A DNA stretch of 64,000 nt, taken from Chloroflexota bacterium. Lineage in GTDB: Bacteria > Chloroflexota > Anaerolineae > Anaerolineales > Anaerolineaceae. The notes below the pieces were generated by a model, which saw only the letters and a list, made by a program, of their open reading frames with translations, ran no database searches and was not told the origin of the DNA. Of the stretch, positions 18,985 through 28,193 are shown piece by piece. Positions within the stretch are counted from its first letter, which is position 1. Every line of letters starts with the position of its first letter. The position numbers and the translations under genes were made by a program. The DNA lies in contig SLTK01000009.1 of the NCBI GenBank assembly GCA_004347695.1, positions 130,328 through 194,327 on the forward strand, read 5' to 3'.

Positions 18985-19998
18985 ATGGCGATCAAACCTG
19001 TTACCGTGAGGCGTAAGACCGATTTAAGACGGGTTTTTCAACCTTACCTTTATCTTCTGCCTGCCTTTTTAGTTTTAAGTGTCATTACCTTCTACCCGCT
19101 GGTTTATCAGGTCATCATCTCATTTACAGATTTTCAGACGAAGGATTTGCTGCTTGGTCTGAACTCTCCCAAACTCCAATTCATTGGCCTGCAAAACTAT
19201 AAGCAGATTATTTTTGGCGGCCTGCCAGTTCAAAATTTCGAATTTATCAGGGTCCTTTTTTACAACCTTTGGTGGGCGATTACCAATGTTATGGTCCACG
19301 TGCCCGCCGGTGTATTAATTGCTGTTCTCTTGAATGTCAAAGGCGTCTGGTTCAAGAAAATTTACCGGGCGATCTACGTTCTACCCGTCGTCATCCCGCC
19401 AATTGTTGTGGGTACGGTATGGCGAAACATTTTTAATGAGCAGTATGGAGCAATGAACCAGGCTTTAACCTGGATTGTTCAGCTATTTGGAAGCGACACG
19501 GTGGTTCATCTTCGCTGGTTGGAATCCTACACACCGCCCATTCCCTGGTTGCTTCCGACCGGGGCTTTACCTCTGGCTTACTACGCCATGATGATCGCCA
19601 ACTTCTGGCTCGGCTGGCCGTTCATGACCCTGGTGGCTACAGGTGCGCTGCAATCCATACCCAGAGAATTATATGAAGCAGCCGAAATCGATGGAGCTTC
19701 AAAGACCTATCAGTTCTTGCATGTCACGGTGCCCTTGTTAAGGCCAGCCATGATACCTGCTGCAATGTACGGGTTTACCCTGTCCTTCAATTTATTCAAT
19801 TTCGTGTACTTCATGACCGGGGGTGGACCATCCAGAATGACCGAAATATTGGTGACTTTTGCCTATGACCTGGTCAGGAACCTGCGATTGTATGGTGTGG
19901 CCGGTGCATTTGCGGTGATTATCTTCTTTGTGGCCATCGCAATTTTCCTGATAACGAATAAACTGACCCGGGCGACAGAAAGTTATGCGGAGTCATAA
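18985..19998 (+). CDS. Sugar ABC transporter permease, MalF type
   Basis: About 337 residues with six predicted membrane helices. Seen: LYLLPAFLVLSVITFYPLVYQVIISF, the EAA loop ELYEAAEIDGASKTYQFLHVTVPLL that docks the ATPase, and FNLFNFVYFMTGGGPSRMTE, typical of MalF/UgpA-type permeases. The start is placed at ATG 18985 because GCGAGGA lies 5 nt upstream and the earlier in-frame ATG (18919) would translate through the hairpin at 18921-18957. Forms a pair with the next gene. Confidence 0.9.
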   Translation: MAIKPVTVRRKTDLRRVFQPYLYLLPAFLVLSVITFYPLVYQVIISFTDFQTKDLLLGLNSPKLQFIGLQNYKQIIFGGLPVQNFEFIRVLFYNLWWAITNVMVHVPAGVLIAVLLNVKGVWFKKIYRAIYVLPVVIPPIVVGTVWRNIFNEQYGAMNQALTWIVQLFGSDTVVHLRWLESYTPPIPWLLPTGALPLAYYAMMIANFWLGWPFMTLVATGALQSIPRELYEAAEIDGASKTYQFLHVTVPLLRPAMIPAAMYGFTLSFNLFNFVYFMTGGGPSRMTEILVTFAYDLVRNLRLYGVAGAFAVIIFFVAIAIFLITNKLTRATESYAES

Positions 19999-19999
19999 A

Positions 20000-21019
20000 A
20001 TGACCACTACAACCAAACCTGTCAAGAAGAAAAACTGGTTCGTCCGGTTAATGAATATGGACACGTCGGGGAGCAAAGGGAGCGGCGAAAAACTGCCGCT
20101 TTACCGCCAATTAGGCATTCAACTTCTCTGCATTCTTATTACGATCGAAGTCATGTTCCCGATCTTGTACATCATAACCCTGTCATTGAGTTCGACAGGG
20201 GTGCGACCCAGCAAACTGGAGTTATTTCCCAAGGAGATTTCCCTGGTGGCTTTTAAGGAAGTCCTTACACGTCCAACAGCCAATCCAGTGGATTTTATTA
20301 CATTGCTGCGAAACAGCGCGTTGCTTTCGATAACAGTTGGCCTGGTATCCTTGTTGGTCGCAGTCACAGCAGCTTATGCTTTTGCCCGCTTCAAGTTCAA
20401 GCTGCGCCAAGTATTGATGATTATGGTTTTTATCCCATTGTTGATGCCAGCCGTGGGGCTTTCTACTCCACTTTTTCTCTTGATGAACAGTTTCCGCCTG
20501 GTGAATTGTCCTGGTGGTGTAACCGCTTTTTACCCCTTTACGGCCTGTGATGCAGGCGCTTTCGGGAAAGTCATTTTCAACCTGCGTGATTCCCTGCTAG
20601 GCGTTGGCATCGCCATGATCTCCACCGCGCTGCCCTTTGCAGTCTGGAACCTGAAAGGATACCTGGATACGATTCCAAAGGAACTGGAAGAGGCTGCTTC
20701 CATCGATGGAGCCGACTCAAACCAGGTATTCTGGCAAATCGTCCTGCCGCTGGCCCTTCCGCAACTGGCGGTCACGTTTTTCCTTGGCTTTATCGGTTAC
20801 TGGCAGGAGTTTCTCCTACCCTGGTTGTTCCTGACCAAGCCGGAGGACTATACCCTGGCAATGACACTTTACAACATGACTGGCCAGTACGCCAACTCGA
20901 TTCCATGGAATCGCTTTGCCGCCATGGCAATTATTGTTGCCTTGCCCGTTGCCATTGTTTATGTTATTTTGCAGAAGCAAATCGTGAGCGGGTTGACCGC
21001 TGGCGGCGTAAAGGGTTAG
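20000..21019 (+). CDS. Sugar ABC transporter permease, MalG type
   Basis: About 340 residues with six membrane helices. Typical features: an AYAFARFKFK segment after helix 2, PLLMPAVGLSTPLFLLMNSF, and the EAA loop ELEEAASIDGADSNQVFWQIVLPLALP. The ATG at 20000 is preferred over the one at 19985 because GGAG (19988-19991) is correctly spaced for it. The gene starts one base after the MalF-type stop, so the two are translationally coupled. An insertion (about FRLVNCPGGVTAFYPFTACDAG) between helices 3 and 4 is longer than usual and carries two Cys. Confidence 0.9.
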   Translation: MTTTTKPVKKKNWFVRLMNMDTSGSKGSGEKLPLYRQLGIQLLCILITIEVMFPILYIITLSLSSTGVRPSKLELFPKEISLVAFKEVLTRPTANPVDFITLLRNSALLSITVGLVSLLVAVTAAYAFARFKFKLRQVLMIMVFIPLLMPAVGLSTPLFLLMNSFRLVNCPGGVTAFYPFTACDAGAFGKVIFNLRDSLLGVGIAMISTALPFAVWNLKGYLDTIPKELEEAASIDGADSNQVFWQIVLPLALPQLAVTFFLGFIGYWQEFLLPWLFLTKPEDYTLAMTLYNMTGQYANSIPWNRFAAMAIIVALPVAIVYVILQKQIVSGLTAGGVKG

Positions 21020-21178
21020 GGCTTCTTCCTGCCTAAAAATGGTCAGGTCAGTTGTAAAAGCCAGTGGGGCAGGACCTATCTCTGATGGCAGGTATCTGCT
21101 TTTATGCCGCCCTGAGGTTATAGGCCTTTTCAGTCTGCAAATTCTCTTTATGGTCAGGTTCAATCTGGTGCAAGGCTG

Positions 21179-22816
21179 ATGAAAAGAATCATATTCGTTG
21201 TGGTTCTTGGAATGCTATTCTCTGGATGCGCAGCGCCCACGGTAAGCCCGACAGCGCAACCTACGCCTGCACCTGAAGAAACGCCGATCCAGCAGAGCGT
21301 TCCCTGGTGGAAGACGGCGATATTTTACGAGATATTTGTCAGGAGTTTTTACGATAGCAATGGGGATGGAATTGGGGATATCAATGGAATCACCCAAAAA
21401 CTTGATTATTTAAATGACGGCGATCCCAGTACCCATACCGATTTAGGCATCACCGCAATCTGGTTGATGCCCATTCATCCTTCCCCAAGCTATCATGGCT
21501 ACGATCTTGTCAATTATTATGCGGTTAATCCCGACTACGGTACGCTCGATGATTTCAAGCGGTTTCTGGCTGAGGCTCACAGCCGTGGGATCAAGATTAT
21601 CATTGATTTAGTCCTGAACCACACTTCGATGATGCATCCTTTCTTTAGAGACGCTTTGCGAGGTGAAACGGCGAGTTACCACGATTGGTATCTTTGGTCA
21701 ACGACCGACATAGGTGACGGATGGCATCCACTTATGGGTGGAACAAAGCCGATGTTTTATTACGGCTATTTTTGCGATTGTATGCCGGACCTTAATTATT
21801 TGAATCCGGATGTCACTGCCCAAATGGAAAAGGTGGTCAAATTCTGGATGGAAACCATCGGAGTGGATGGCTTTCGGGTAGATGGCGCTAAACACTTGAT
21901 CGAAGAAGATTCAGTTACGCTCAATTCTCCTGCCACGCATGCCTGGTTCAAGAATTTTTATTCTTTCTACAAAACCATAAACCCGCTCGCGTATACGGTC
22001 GGTGAAGTTGCCAGCAGCGACGCACGAATTGTCTCGACATATACTGGCGATCAGTTCGATCAGATTTTTAATTTCGAGATGGCCAGCGGGGTGATGAACA
22101 GTGTCAATGGGGAATCGGTTTCAGGCATCAAGAGCGCGGTCACATTTGCCCAAAAAGATATGCCCAGTTGGGATTTTGGCACATTTTTGACGAATCACGA
22201 CCAGGACCGCGTTATGAGCGTGCTGGGAGGGAACGTTGATAAAGCCAAAAATGCAGCATTTATCCTGCTGACATCGCCTGGAACTCCCTATATTTATTAC
22301 GGAGAAGAAATAGGGATGGAGGGGCGCAAACCGGACGAGAATATTCGCCGGCCGATGCAATGGTCTTCTGAACAATTTGGGGGTTTTTCCAGCAGCGTCC
22401 CCTGGGAGGAGCCCGACCCGGGTTATGCCGCAGTAAATGTTCAAAACCAGCAAAACACACCGGATTCACTCTTAAGGACTTATCAGGAGCTGATTGCCAT
22501 TCGCGAGTCGCAACCAGCTTTATCAGTGGGAGATTACATCCGCGTTGATTCCTCGAATTCAGGGATCTATGCATTCATCCGTAAGGAAGGTTCAGATATA
22601 TTATTGATGGTGGTTAATCTGACGAAAAAGAGCATCGCTGATTATACAATCAGCGCATCGAGCACGACCATAGAAGACGCGACGTACACCGTCTCGGATA
22701 TACTGACAAACAGCGCAGGGTCAACACTGACTATTCAGGATGGCGGGTTTCAAGAATACCGGCCACTGGAACAATTGACTCCGTACACTGGTTATATATT
22801 TGAAATTGTGAAGTAA
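21179..22816 (+). CDS. Extracellular GH13 alpha-glucosidase/alpha-amylase lipoprotein
   Basis: 545 residues. Lipobox FSGC (Cys17), a Thr/Pro linker, then a GH13 barrel: YEIFVRSFYDSNGDGIGD, IIIDLVLNHTS, GVDGFRVDGAKHL with nucleophile Asp235, acid Glu276 in YTVGEVAS, and Asp341 in FLTNHDQDR, then a C-terminal beta domain. It would cleave alpha-glucans outside the cell while tethered to the membrane, feeding oligosaccharides to the neighbouring transporter. The exact specificity (alpha-amylase, neopullulanase or oligo-1,6-glucosidase) is not settled; the DGIGDINGI motif leans towards alpha-glucosidase or amylase of the oligo-1,6-glucosidase group. The Shine-Dalgarno is weak (CAAGG). Confidence 0.88.
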   Translation: MKRIIFVVVLGMLFSGCAAPTVSPTAQPTPAPEETPIQQSVPWWKTAIFYEIFVRSFYDSNGDGIGDINGITQKLDYLNDGDPSTHTDLGITAIWLMPIHPSPSYHGYDLVNYYAVNPDYGTLDDFKRFLAEAHSRGIKIIIDLVLNHTSMMHPFFRDALRGETASYHDWYLWSTTDIGDGWHPLMGGTKPMFYYGYFCDCMPDLNYLNPDVTAQMEKVVKFWMETIGVDGFRVDGAKHLIEEDSVTLNSPATHAWFKNFYSFYKTINPLAYTVGEVASSDARIVSTYTGDQFDQIFNFEMASGVMNSVNGESVSGIKSAVTFAQKDMPSWDFGTFLTNHDQDRVMSVLGGNVDKAKNAAFILLTSPGTPYIYYGEEIGMEGRKPDENIRRPMQWSSEQFGGFSSSVPWEEPDPGYAAVNVQNQQNTPDSLLRTYQELIAIRESQPALSVGDYIRVDSSNSGIYAFIRKEGSDILLMVVNLTKKSIADYTISASSTTIEDATYTVSDILTNSAGSTLTIQDGGFQEYRPLEQLTPYTGYIFEIVK

Positions 22817-22866
22817 CCAACTTTTTCCACCTTTACGATATTAATAGCAAATACAGCAGGCTGGGA

Positions 22867-25005
22867 ATGAAAAAATTTCGGATTTTGGGTTTTCTGTTCG
22901 CAGTTATTTTGGTCATGGTTGTTGCCGGGGCAACTCGCTGGAAGGCAGTCACCACTTTAAACATCGATTATGACGAGGATGATTACCTGCGGGCGGCCCA
23001 ACAATACACGGCTATTATTCGCAGCGGCGAATTGTCAGGTTTTCTGGAAACCAATTACCGCCCCGAGCATCCCCCTTTCGCAAAGATTATTTTGGGGCTC
23101 AGCTTGCTCAGCGATCCAGAAAAACCGCTGACTCCGGATCATCCAACGAGCGCTGAGCCGAATCAATACTTAGCCAGAGATCTGCTCCGAACCGACCGGG
23201 TAACCAACGCTATTTTTGGCATCATCACAGCCGGCTTATTGGCATTAGTAAATCCTTTAGCCGGGCTTTTACTTGCCGTCCATGCCTGGACGATAAAATA
23301 CGTTTCCCAGATCATGCTCGAAGCGGTGCCCGCTTTCGCCAGCCTGCTTTGCGTTTTCTCTTATGTGTTATGGAAGAAAAAGGAACAAAACCGGGTCAAT
23401 GGCTGGTTGGTGATGTCGGCGATATTTTTGGGCATCACTGCTGCCTCCAAGTACCTGTATGGTGTTGTTGGAATCGCCATTCTGATCGATTGGTGGATCG
23501 ATGCAGCGAAAGCAGGGGAATGGAAAAAGGCCCTTCGGAATATACTAATCTGGGGACTATTGGGGGTGGTCATTTTCTTTTTATTGAATCCGTATTTATG
23601 GCCAGACCCAATCGGTAGATTGAAAGAATCCATCCTATATCATTCGGCTTACGCTCAGGGGGCAAGCGAAGTTGAAAATGCCCAATTCCCAGTCTGGCAG
23701 CAATTTATATGGTTGAGTACCTCTCCGCGCATGTGGCAGGCGGATGCTTTTTATTTTTCGGTCGATCCCATTATTGCCATTCTTGCTGCCATGGGACTGG
23801 TTACCACCTGGCAAAAACACAGGGTGTACGCGCTTTGGTTGATCATTGCATTATTCTTCCTGTTAATCTGGCCAACAAAATGGCCGCAATACCTGGTCAC
23901 ACTCAGTGTTCCTCTTTGTCTTTCCGCTTCGGAGGGATTGAATACCATCCTGATTGCTCCCATCCGCGCCTGGATTCTTCAACTGATGGGACGGAAAAAT
24001 ACGATTATCGTCCGCCAGAAGTCTGAATTCAGAAAGGCTTTGCCCTGGTTGATCCCCGGGTTTATTTCTTTTGCAGTTTTTACGCTTGTACCGCTGTTTT
24101 ACCAGCTAGGGGTGTCCATGACGGATTTCAACAGCGTCTCGATCAAAGACGGCTTGAATGGCGGGATCTGGCGGGAGGTATGGGGTGGAATAACCGGTCA
24201 AATAGAGGTAGCGCTGCAGAATTTCCCTTATCGATCCAAGGAAGTTCATTACCTTGGGCTGTCGAACTTTAAACCCGTTTTCGATTATCTTTCGCAGCAA
24301 CAGGTACTGTTTAATAATATACTGTGGACGGTCGTCTCTGTTGCGCTACAAACCTTGCTGGGACTGGCCACCGCGCTGGTCCTCTGGCAGCGGGGTGTGA
24401 AACTGAAACGGGCCTGGCAATCTTTATTTATCCTGCCATGGGCGATACCAGAAATGATCGGTGCATTAATGTGGGTGAATGTTTTTGCCCCTGAGATTGG
24501 CTGGTTGAGCCTGGCGGCTCAGAAATACGGGCCGGCCATGCCTTTCTCATTTTTATTGGGATGGGAAAACAGCCCAAGCATGTGGCTTGTCATTTTATTG
24601 ATTTCAGGCGTTTGGTATGGATTCCCATTCATGATGCTTTCGGCTTCAGCGGGCCTGAAAATGATGCCCAAGGAATCATTTGATGCAGCCCAGATCGATG
24701 GCGCAAACGCGCTGCAAACATTTAGGTACATTACCTGGCCTCTGTTGTATCCATTATTGATTCCGGCCATTATCATAAGAGGGATTTTTGCCTTCAATCA
24801 GTTTTATCTTTTTCAAGCGTTTCGGATCGGAACGGGTACGCTTGCAACGCTGTCTTATAACTTTTTCAATCCCAGCGGGTTTTTCATCAACGGCCAATTT
24901 GCCGTATCGGCTGTGATCAATATCATTACCGTGGTGATCTTGATTGGTTTCGTGATTTTGTTCAATCGTTGGAGTAAGGCCGACCAGGGGGTGACCTATG
25001 CGTAA
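22867..25005 (+). CDS. Fusion of a GT-C (PMT/ArnT-like) membrane domain to a MalF-type ABC permease
   Basis: 712 residues in one continuous frame. Residues 1 to about 385 look like a GT-C glycosyltransferase (GT39/ArnT-like): an N-terminal helix, DYDEDDY (34-40) and RPEHPPFAK (65-73) in the first outside loop, where catalytic acidic residues of this family lie, then many membrane helices. Residues of about 388-712 are a complete MalF-type permease: WLIPGFISFAVFTLVPLFYQLGVSMTDF, then the EAA loop SFDAAQIDGANALQTFRYITWPLL (about 603-626). The gene overlaps the next permease by 8 nt, so that gene is its MalG partner. The permease half is certain. The GT-C half rests on the hydrophobic pattern and two motifs; an inactive relative serving as an extra membrane platform is possible. 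Confidence 0.8.
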   Translation: MKKFRILGFLFAVILVMVVAGATRWKAVTTLNIDYDEDDYLRAAQQYTAIIRSGELSGFLETNYRPEHPPFAKIILGLSLLSDPEKPLTPDHPTSAEPNQYLARDLLRTDRVTNAIFGIITAGLLALVNPLAGLLLAVHAWTIKYVSQIMLEAVPAFASLLCVFSYVLWKKKEQNRVNGWLVMSAIFLGITAASKYLYGVVGIAILIDWWIDAAKAGEWKKALRNILIWGLLGVVIFFLLNPYLWPDPIGRLKESILYHSAYAQGASEVENAQFPVWQQFIWLSTSPRMWQADAFYFSVDPIIAILAAMGLVTTWQKHRVYALWLIIALFFLLIWPTKWPQYLVTLSVPLCLSASEGLNTILIAPIRAWILQLMGRKNTIIVRQKSEFRKALPWLIPGFISFAVFTLVPLFYQLGVSMTDFNSVSIKDGLNGGIWREVWGGITGQIEVALQNFPYRSKEVHYLGLSNFKPVFDYLSQQQVLFNNILWTVVSVALQTLLGLATALVLWQRGVKLKRAWQSLFILPWAIPEMIGALMWVNVFAPEIGWLSLAAQKYGPAMPFSFLLGWENSPSMWLVILLISGVWYGFPFMMLSASAGLKMMPKESFDAAQIDGANALQTFRYITWPLLYPLLIPAIIIRGIFAFNQFYLFQAFRIGTGTLATLSYNFFNPSGFFINGQFAVSAVINIITVVILIGFVILFNRWSKADQGVTYA

Positions 25006-25846
25006 ATATTTATGGGTCCGCCAAATTCTCGGCCAGATATTTCTCATAATCATTGGCTTATACGTCATAGTACCCATCTGGGGTATGCTCCGGCTGGCAT
25101 TCGATGGCTCTTTGCTCAGCCGCCCGACCGAATTCAGATTTTTTCCAAAAGTATTTTCGCTTGAACCTTTGTTTTCGGTTTTAGACCGTCCCTACCAGTC
25201 TGTCCATTTTACGACCCTGCTCAAGAATAGTCTGGTAGTTTCCCTGGGAGCGGCCCTGCTGGCGCTTGTGTTGGGCGCCAGTCTGGCTTATGCGTTTGCA
25301 CGGTTCCGTTTTCCTGGCCGTAAACCTGGGCTGTTTATCCTGTTGTTGACGGCAGTCATCCCGCCGATTGCATTTGCCACCCCGCTGTATATCGTTTTGA
25401 GCATCTTGCAAATAAGAACGAGTTTGTTGGGGCTGACGATCGTTTACGCCGTTTTTGCAATTCCATTTTGCATTTGGAATATGCGGGCAGCTTTTCAATC
25501 TGTGCCGCGGGAGTTGGAGGAAGCCGCGTTTTTGGATGGGGCAGGGTATTTGTCCACTTTTCGTTATGTGACTTTGCCGCTGGCGTTGCCCTCGATTGCC
25601 ATTGCAGCCTTAATTTCTTTTCTGATGGCATATTCTGAGTTCGCAATCGGCTGGCTCTTTGTGGATAAAGCCCAAACCGTTACCCTGTCCATGGCAATTT
25701 ACGCCATGGTGCAATCCGGAAATGCCCAACCCTGGAGTATTTTAGGATCACTGGTGGTCATCATGTCCATCCCCGTGATCCTGGTTTTTGTGATTTTTCA
25801 GCGGACACTATTGGAACGGATGCTGTTTGGCGCGCTGGATTCTTAG
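24998..25846 (+). CDS. Second MalG-type sugar ABC permease
   Basis: 282 residues with six membrane helices: AYAFARFRFPGRK after helix 2, VIPPIAFATPLYIVLSIL, and the EAA loop ELEEAAFLDGAGYLSTFRYVTLPLALP. It starts within the end of the GT-C/permease fusion (8-nt overlap), so the two are coupled and most likely form a heterodimer. No binding protein or ATPase follows, so this second pair must share those parts with the first pair or with genes elsewhere. Confidence 0.9.
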   Translation: MRKYLWVRQILGQIFLIIIGLYVIVPIWGMLRLAFDGSLLSRPTEFRFFPKVFSLEPLFSVLDRPYQSVHFTTLLKNSLVVSLGAALLALVLGASLAYAFARFRFPGRKPGLFILLLTAVIPPIAFATPLYIVLSILQIRTSLLGLTIVYAVFAIPFCIWNMRAAFQSVPRELEEAAFLDGAGYLSTFRYVTLPLALPSIAIAALISFLMAYSEFAIGWLFVDKAQTVTLSMAIYAMVQSGNAQPWSILGSLVVIMSIPVILVFVIFQRTLLERMLFGALDS

Positions 25847-25864
25847 AAATGCCGGCCGCCTTGA

Positions 25865-26128
25865 TTACATGCTGATGTAAACAAAGAACGCATACACGAT
25901 CGATAACATCAAGCTGAATGCGGAAATAACGATCCCGACGGTTGCCAGCTTCCGGCTCTCAGATTTTCTACCAAATATTCCGGCAACAATCCCTGCGATA
26001 GAACTTGCAGCGCCAAAGATCGGGATCAATCCCGCGCATATACTGGCAGTGCCGATGAGAACTGAAAATAAGGCTAGTATTTTGTTGATACGTTCCTGGG
26101 GATCGAGGTCAAGGTAGTTGGGATCCAT
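25865..26128 (-). CDS. Small two-helix membrane protein (DUF4190-like)
   Basis: 87 residues: a short soluble start (MDPNYLDLDPQERINK) and two hydrophobic helices, about 17-50 and 62-86, joined by GRKSESRK. The Gly-rich first helix with GLIPIFGAASSIAGIVAGIFG resembles DUF4190 proteins, which have no assigned function. No good Shine-Dalgarno precedes the ATG. It converges on the second MalG gene, 18 nt away. Confidence 0.6.
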   Translation of the reverse strand: MDPNYLDLDPQERINKILALFSVLIGTASICAGLIPIFGAASSIAGIVAGIFGRKSESRKLATVGIVISAFSLMLSIVYAFFVYISM

Positions 26129-26452
26129 CGCGCTGCTTTCTGCACTTATAAAATATCAAAGGATATTTCCATTATACTTACTACAATTCGGAATGGATGA
26201 AACCCGCCGGTTCCAGGCTTTGAGCCTTGCCTGGCATTCGTTTTTGGCTTTATTGGAATCGAGTGCGACGTTTTTCCCGGGAGTGACAACCGGCTTTGCG
26301 CCGTTCACACGCGCAAAGCCGGGCGCATGGGTCACTCAGTAACCTCTGCCTGCGGGTTGAAAATTGAGGAAAATGGTTTATTATTGCAGGGCTTACCATG
26401 AAATTGAAGGCAGGCCAGCGTATTGCCTGAAGATAAACCAGCAAGAGGAAAT
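26129..26452. other. 324-bp intergenic interval with a large palindrome
   Basis: No credible gene; the 74-residue frame at 26118-26342 has no ribosome binding site and runs through the palindrome. It carries the nested inverted repeat at 26281-26337 and, at its right end, the AGAGGA ribosome binding site for the kinase-like gene. Confidence 0.55.
26281..26337. repeat. Nested perfect inverted repeat (large stem-loop)
   Basis: Outer arms gagtgac / gtcactc (26281-26287, 26331-26337) enclose inner arms ccggctttgcgc / gcgcaaagccgg (26290-26301, 26311-26322) around a 9-nt loop. Both arm pairs are exact. No T-tract follows, so it is not an obvious terminator. Confidence 0.75.
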
Positions 26453-28180
26453 ATGACCGACACCTTAACAAGCATTCAGGAAACTCGACTGCGCGATACC
26501 GTCGAAATTATTCTGCCCGGTGGGCAGGTGTTTAGTGGGCCGCGCAACACCCCGGTGGGTGATTTTTTACGGTTGCTGCCCAATTGGAACGAGCCGCAGA
26601 TCGTGGGAGCGATCGTCAATGGCGAGTTGCGGGAACTGACCTTTAAAATCACCATGGATTCGAAGGTAAAGCCGATCGATATGAGCAGCGCCGACGGCGC
26701 GCGAATATACCGCCGGTCCATCACCTTTCTGCTCGAGGCGGCGTTCGAAGAATTATTTCCACACGCATCGATGGCCATTGATCATTCTGTTTCCTCTGGT
26801 GGGTATTACTGCACCGTCACCGGGTTCGATCCGCTCACTCAGGAAGTATTGGATCAACTTGCCAACAAAATGCTCAATATGGTCGAGGCGGACCAGCCCT
26901 TCGAGCGGCGAATTGTCCCCATCTCAGAAGCGATCGAAGTATTCACTCAAAAAGGTTATGCCGATAAAGTCCAGTTATTAAAATACCGCCAGAAGGATAC
27001 CCTGGTGCTCTACTCCCTGGGCGACCATCAGGACTACCTGCACGGATACATGGTTCCCAGCACAGGCTACTTGAAACGCTTTGGGCTTAAGCTGCTGGGC
27101 GATGGCTTCGTCATCATTTACCCACGTCGGCACATGCCCGGAAACTTGCTGCCCATGCCGGATTACCCTAAATTGCTGCGTACATTTCGGCAATACGGCA
27201 ACTGGTTGTCGCGGCTGGGGATCGAAAACGTGGGCGCACTGAATGACGCGATCAGCGGCGGGCGCATTCGTGAAATCATTCTGGTATCGGAGGCGCTGCA
27301 CGAACAGAAAATCGCCGACATCGCCAGGCAAGTCGCCGATCGTTCGAACGCTGCGCGCATTGTATTAATTGCCGGTCCTTCCTCATCCGGAAAAACCACC
27401 TTTTCAAAACGTCTATCCGTCCAATTGCTGGCGCAGGGATGTTCCCCATTTCCTTTAGAGCTGGACAATTACTTCGTTGACCGCGAACGGACGCCCCGCG
27501 ATGAAGATGGTCAGCTCGATTACGAAACCTTGCAGGCATTGGACATCGCGCGGTTGGAGCGCGATTTGCTCGCGCTTATCGCCGGGAGAGAAGTGCAACT
27601 GCCACGCTATGACTTCAAAACGGGCAAGAGCAGCCCGGGCGAAGTGGTCAAATTGGGCAAAGACCAGCTTATTTTGCTGGAGGGGATTCACGGGTTGAAC
27701 CCCGGTCTGCTGCCGAATGTACCGCAAAAGACAACCTTCCGGTTGTATGTATCCTGCCTGACTCAGCTCAATTTGGACCGCCACAACCGGATCTCAACCA
27801 CCGACACCCGGCTGTTGCGGCGCATTGTGCGCGATCAACGCGAACGCGGGTATTCGGCGCTTGACACAATAGGACGCTGGGAATCTGTGCGGCGCGGGGA
27901 AAAACGCCATATTTTCCCGTTTCAAGAAAATGCCGATGAGGTTTTCAACTCTGCTTTGGTCTACGAGCTTTCTGCACTGCGTGAGCGGGTGGAACCGCTG
28001 CTGCGACAGGTGCCGTTTGGCACCAGTGAATTTATCGAAGCCAAACGCTTGCTGGCCTTTTTGGAGTGGTTCATGCCGGTCGACGTCCATTTGATCCCGG
28101 ATAATTCTATCCTGCGCGAGTTTTTAGGCGATTCGAGTTTGAAAGACTTTAAGTTGTGGGATCATACTACCAACCACTAA
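26453..28180 (+). CDS. TGS/ThrRS-like domain fused to uridine-kinase-like P-loop kinase
   Basis: 575 residues. The N-terminus (about 15-80) resembles a TGS domain (VEIILPGGQVFSGPRNTPVGDFL), then a ThrRS second-additional-domain-like part (ITFLLEAAFEELFPHASMAIDHS, SSGGYY). The C-terminal half is a uridine/phosphoribulokinase-type kinase: Walker A AGPSSSGKTTFSKRL (about 307-321), LDNYFVDRERTP, YDFKTG and LEGIHGLNP. The same architecture is known from Thermotoga and Firmicutes as a nucleoside kinase of unsettled substrate. The ATG at 26453 with AGAGGA close upstream is preferred over the TTG at 26423. It is a single gene ending at a perfect terminator hairpin. Confidence 0.85.
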   Translation: MTDTLTSIQETRLRDTVEIILPGGQVFSGPRNTPVGDFLRLLPNWNEPQIVGAIVNGELRELTFKITMDSKVKPIDMSSADGARIYRRSITFLLEAAFEELFPHASMAIDHSVSSGGYYCTVTGFDPLTQEVLDQLANKMLNMVEADQPFERRIVPISEAIEVFTQKGYADKVQLLKYRQKDTLVLYSLGDHQDYLHGYMVPSTGYLKRFGLKLLGDGFVIIYPRRHMPGNLLPMPDYPKLLRTFRQYGNWLSRLGIENVGALNDAISGGRIREIILVSEALHEQKIADIARQVADRSNAARIVLIAGPSSSGKTTFSKRLSVQLLAQGCSPFPLELDNYFVDRERTPRDEDGQLDYETLQALDIARLERDLLALIAGREVQLPRYDFKTGKSSPGEVVKLGKDQLILLEGIHGLNPGLLPNVPQKTTFRLYVSCLTQLNLDRHNRISTTDTRLLRRIVRDQRERGYSALDTIGRWESVRRGEKRHIFPFQENADEVFNSALVYELSALRERVEPLLRQVPFGTSEFIEAKRLLAFLEWFMPVDVHLIPDNSILREFLGDSSLKDFKLWDHTTNH

Positions 28181-28193
28181 GGCCAGGCGTTGA

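Noticed and set aside
22867..25005. GT-C/permease fusion as a lost stop codon between two genes
   Set aside because: The frame is continuous and no start codon with a ribosome binding site was noticed near residue 388; kept as a fusion, to be checked with reads.
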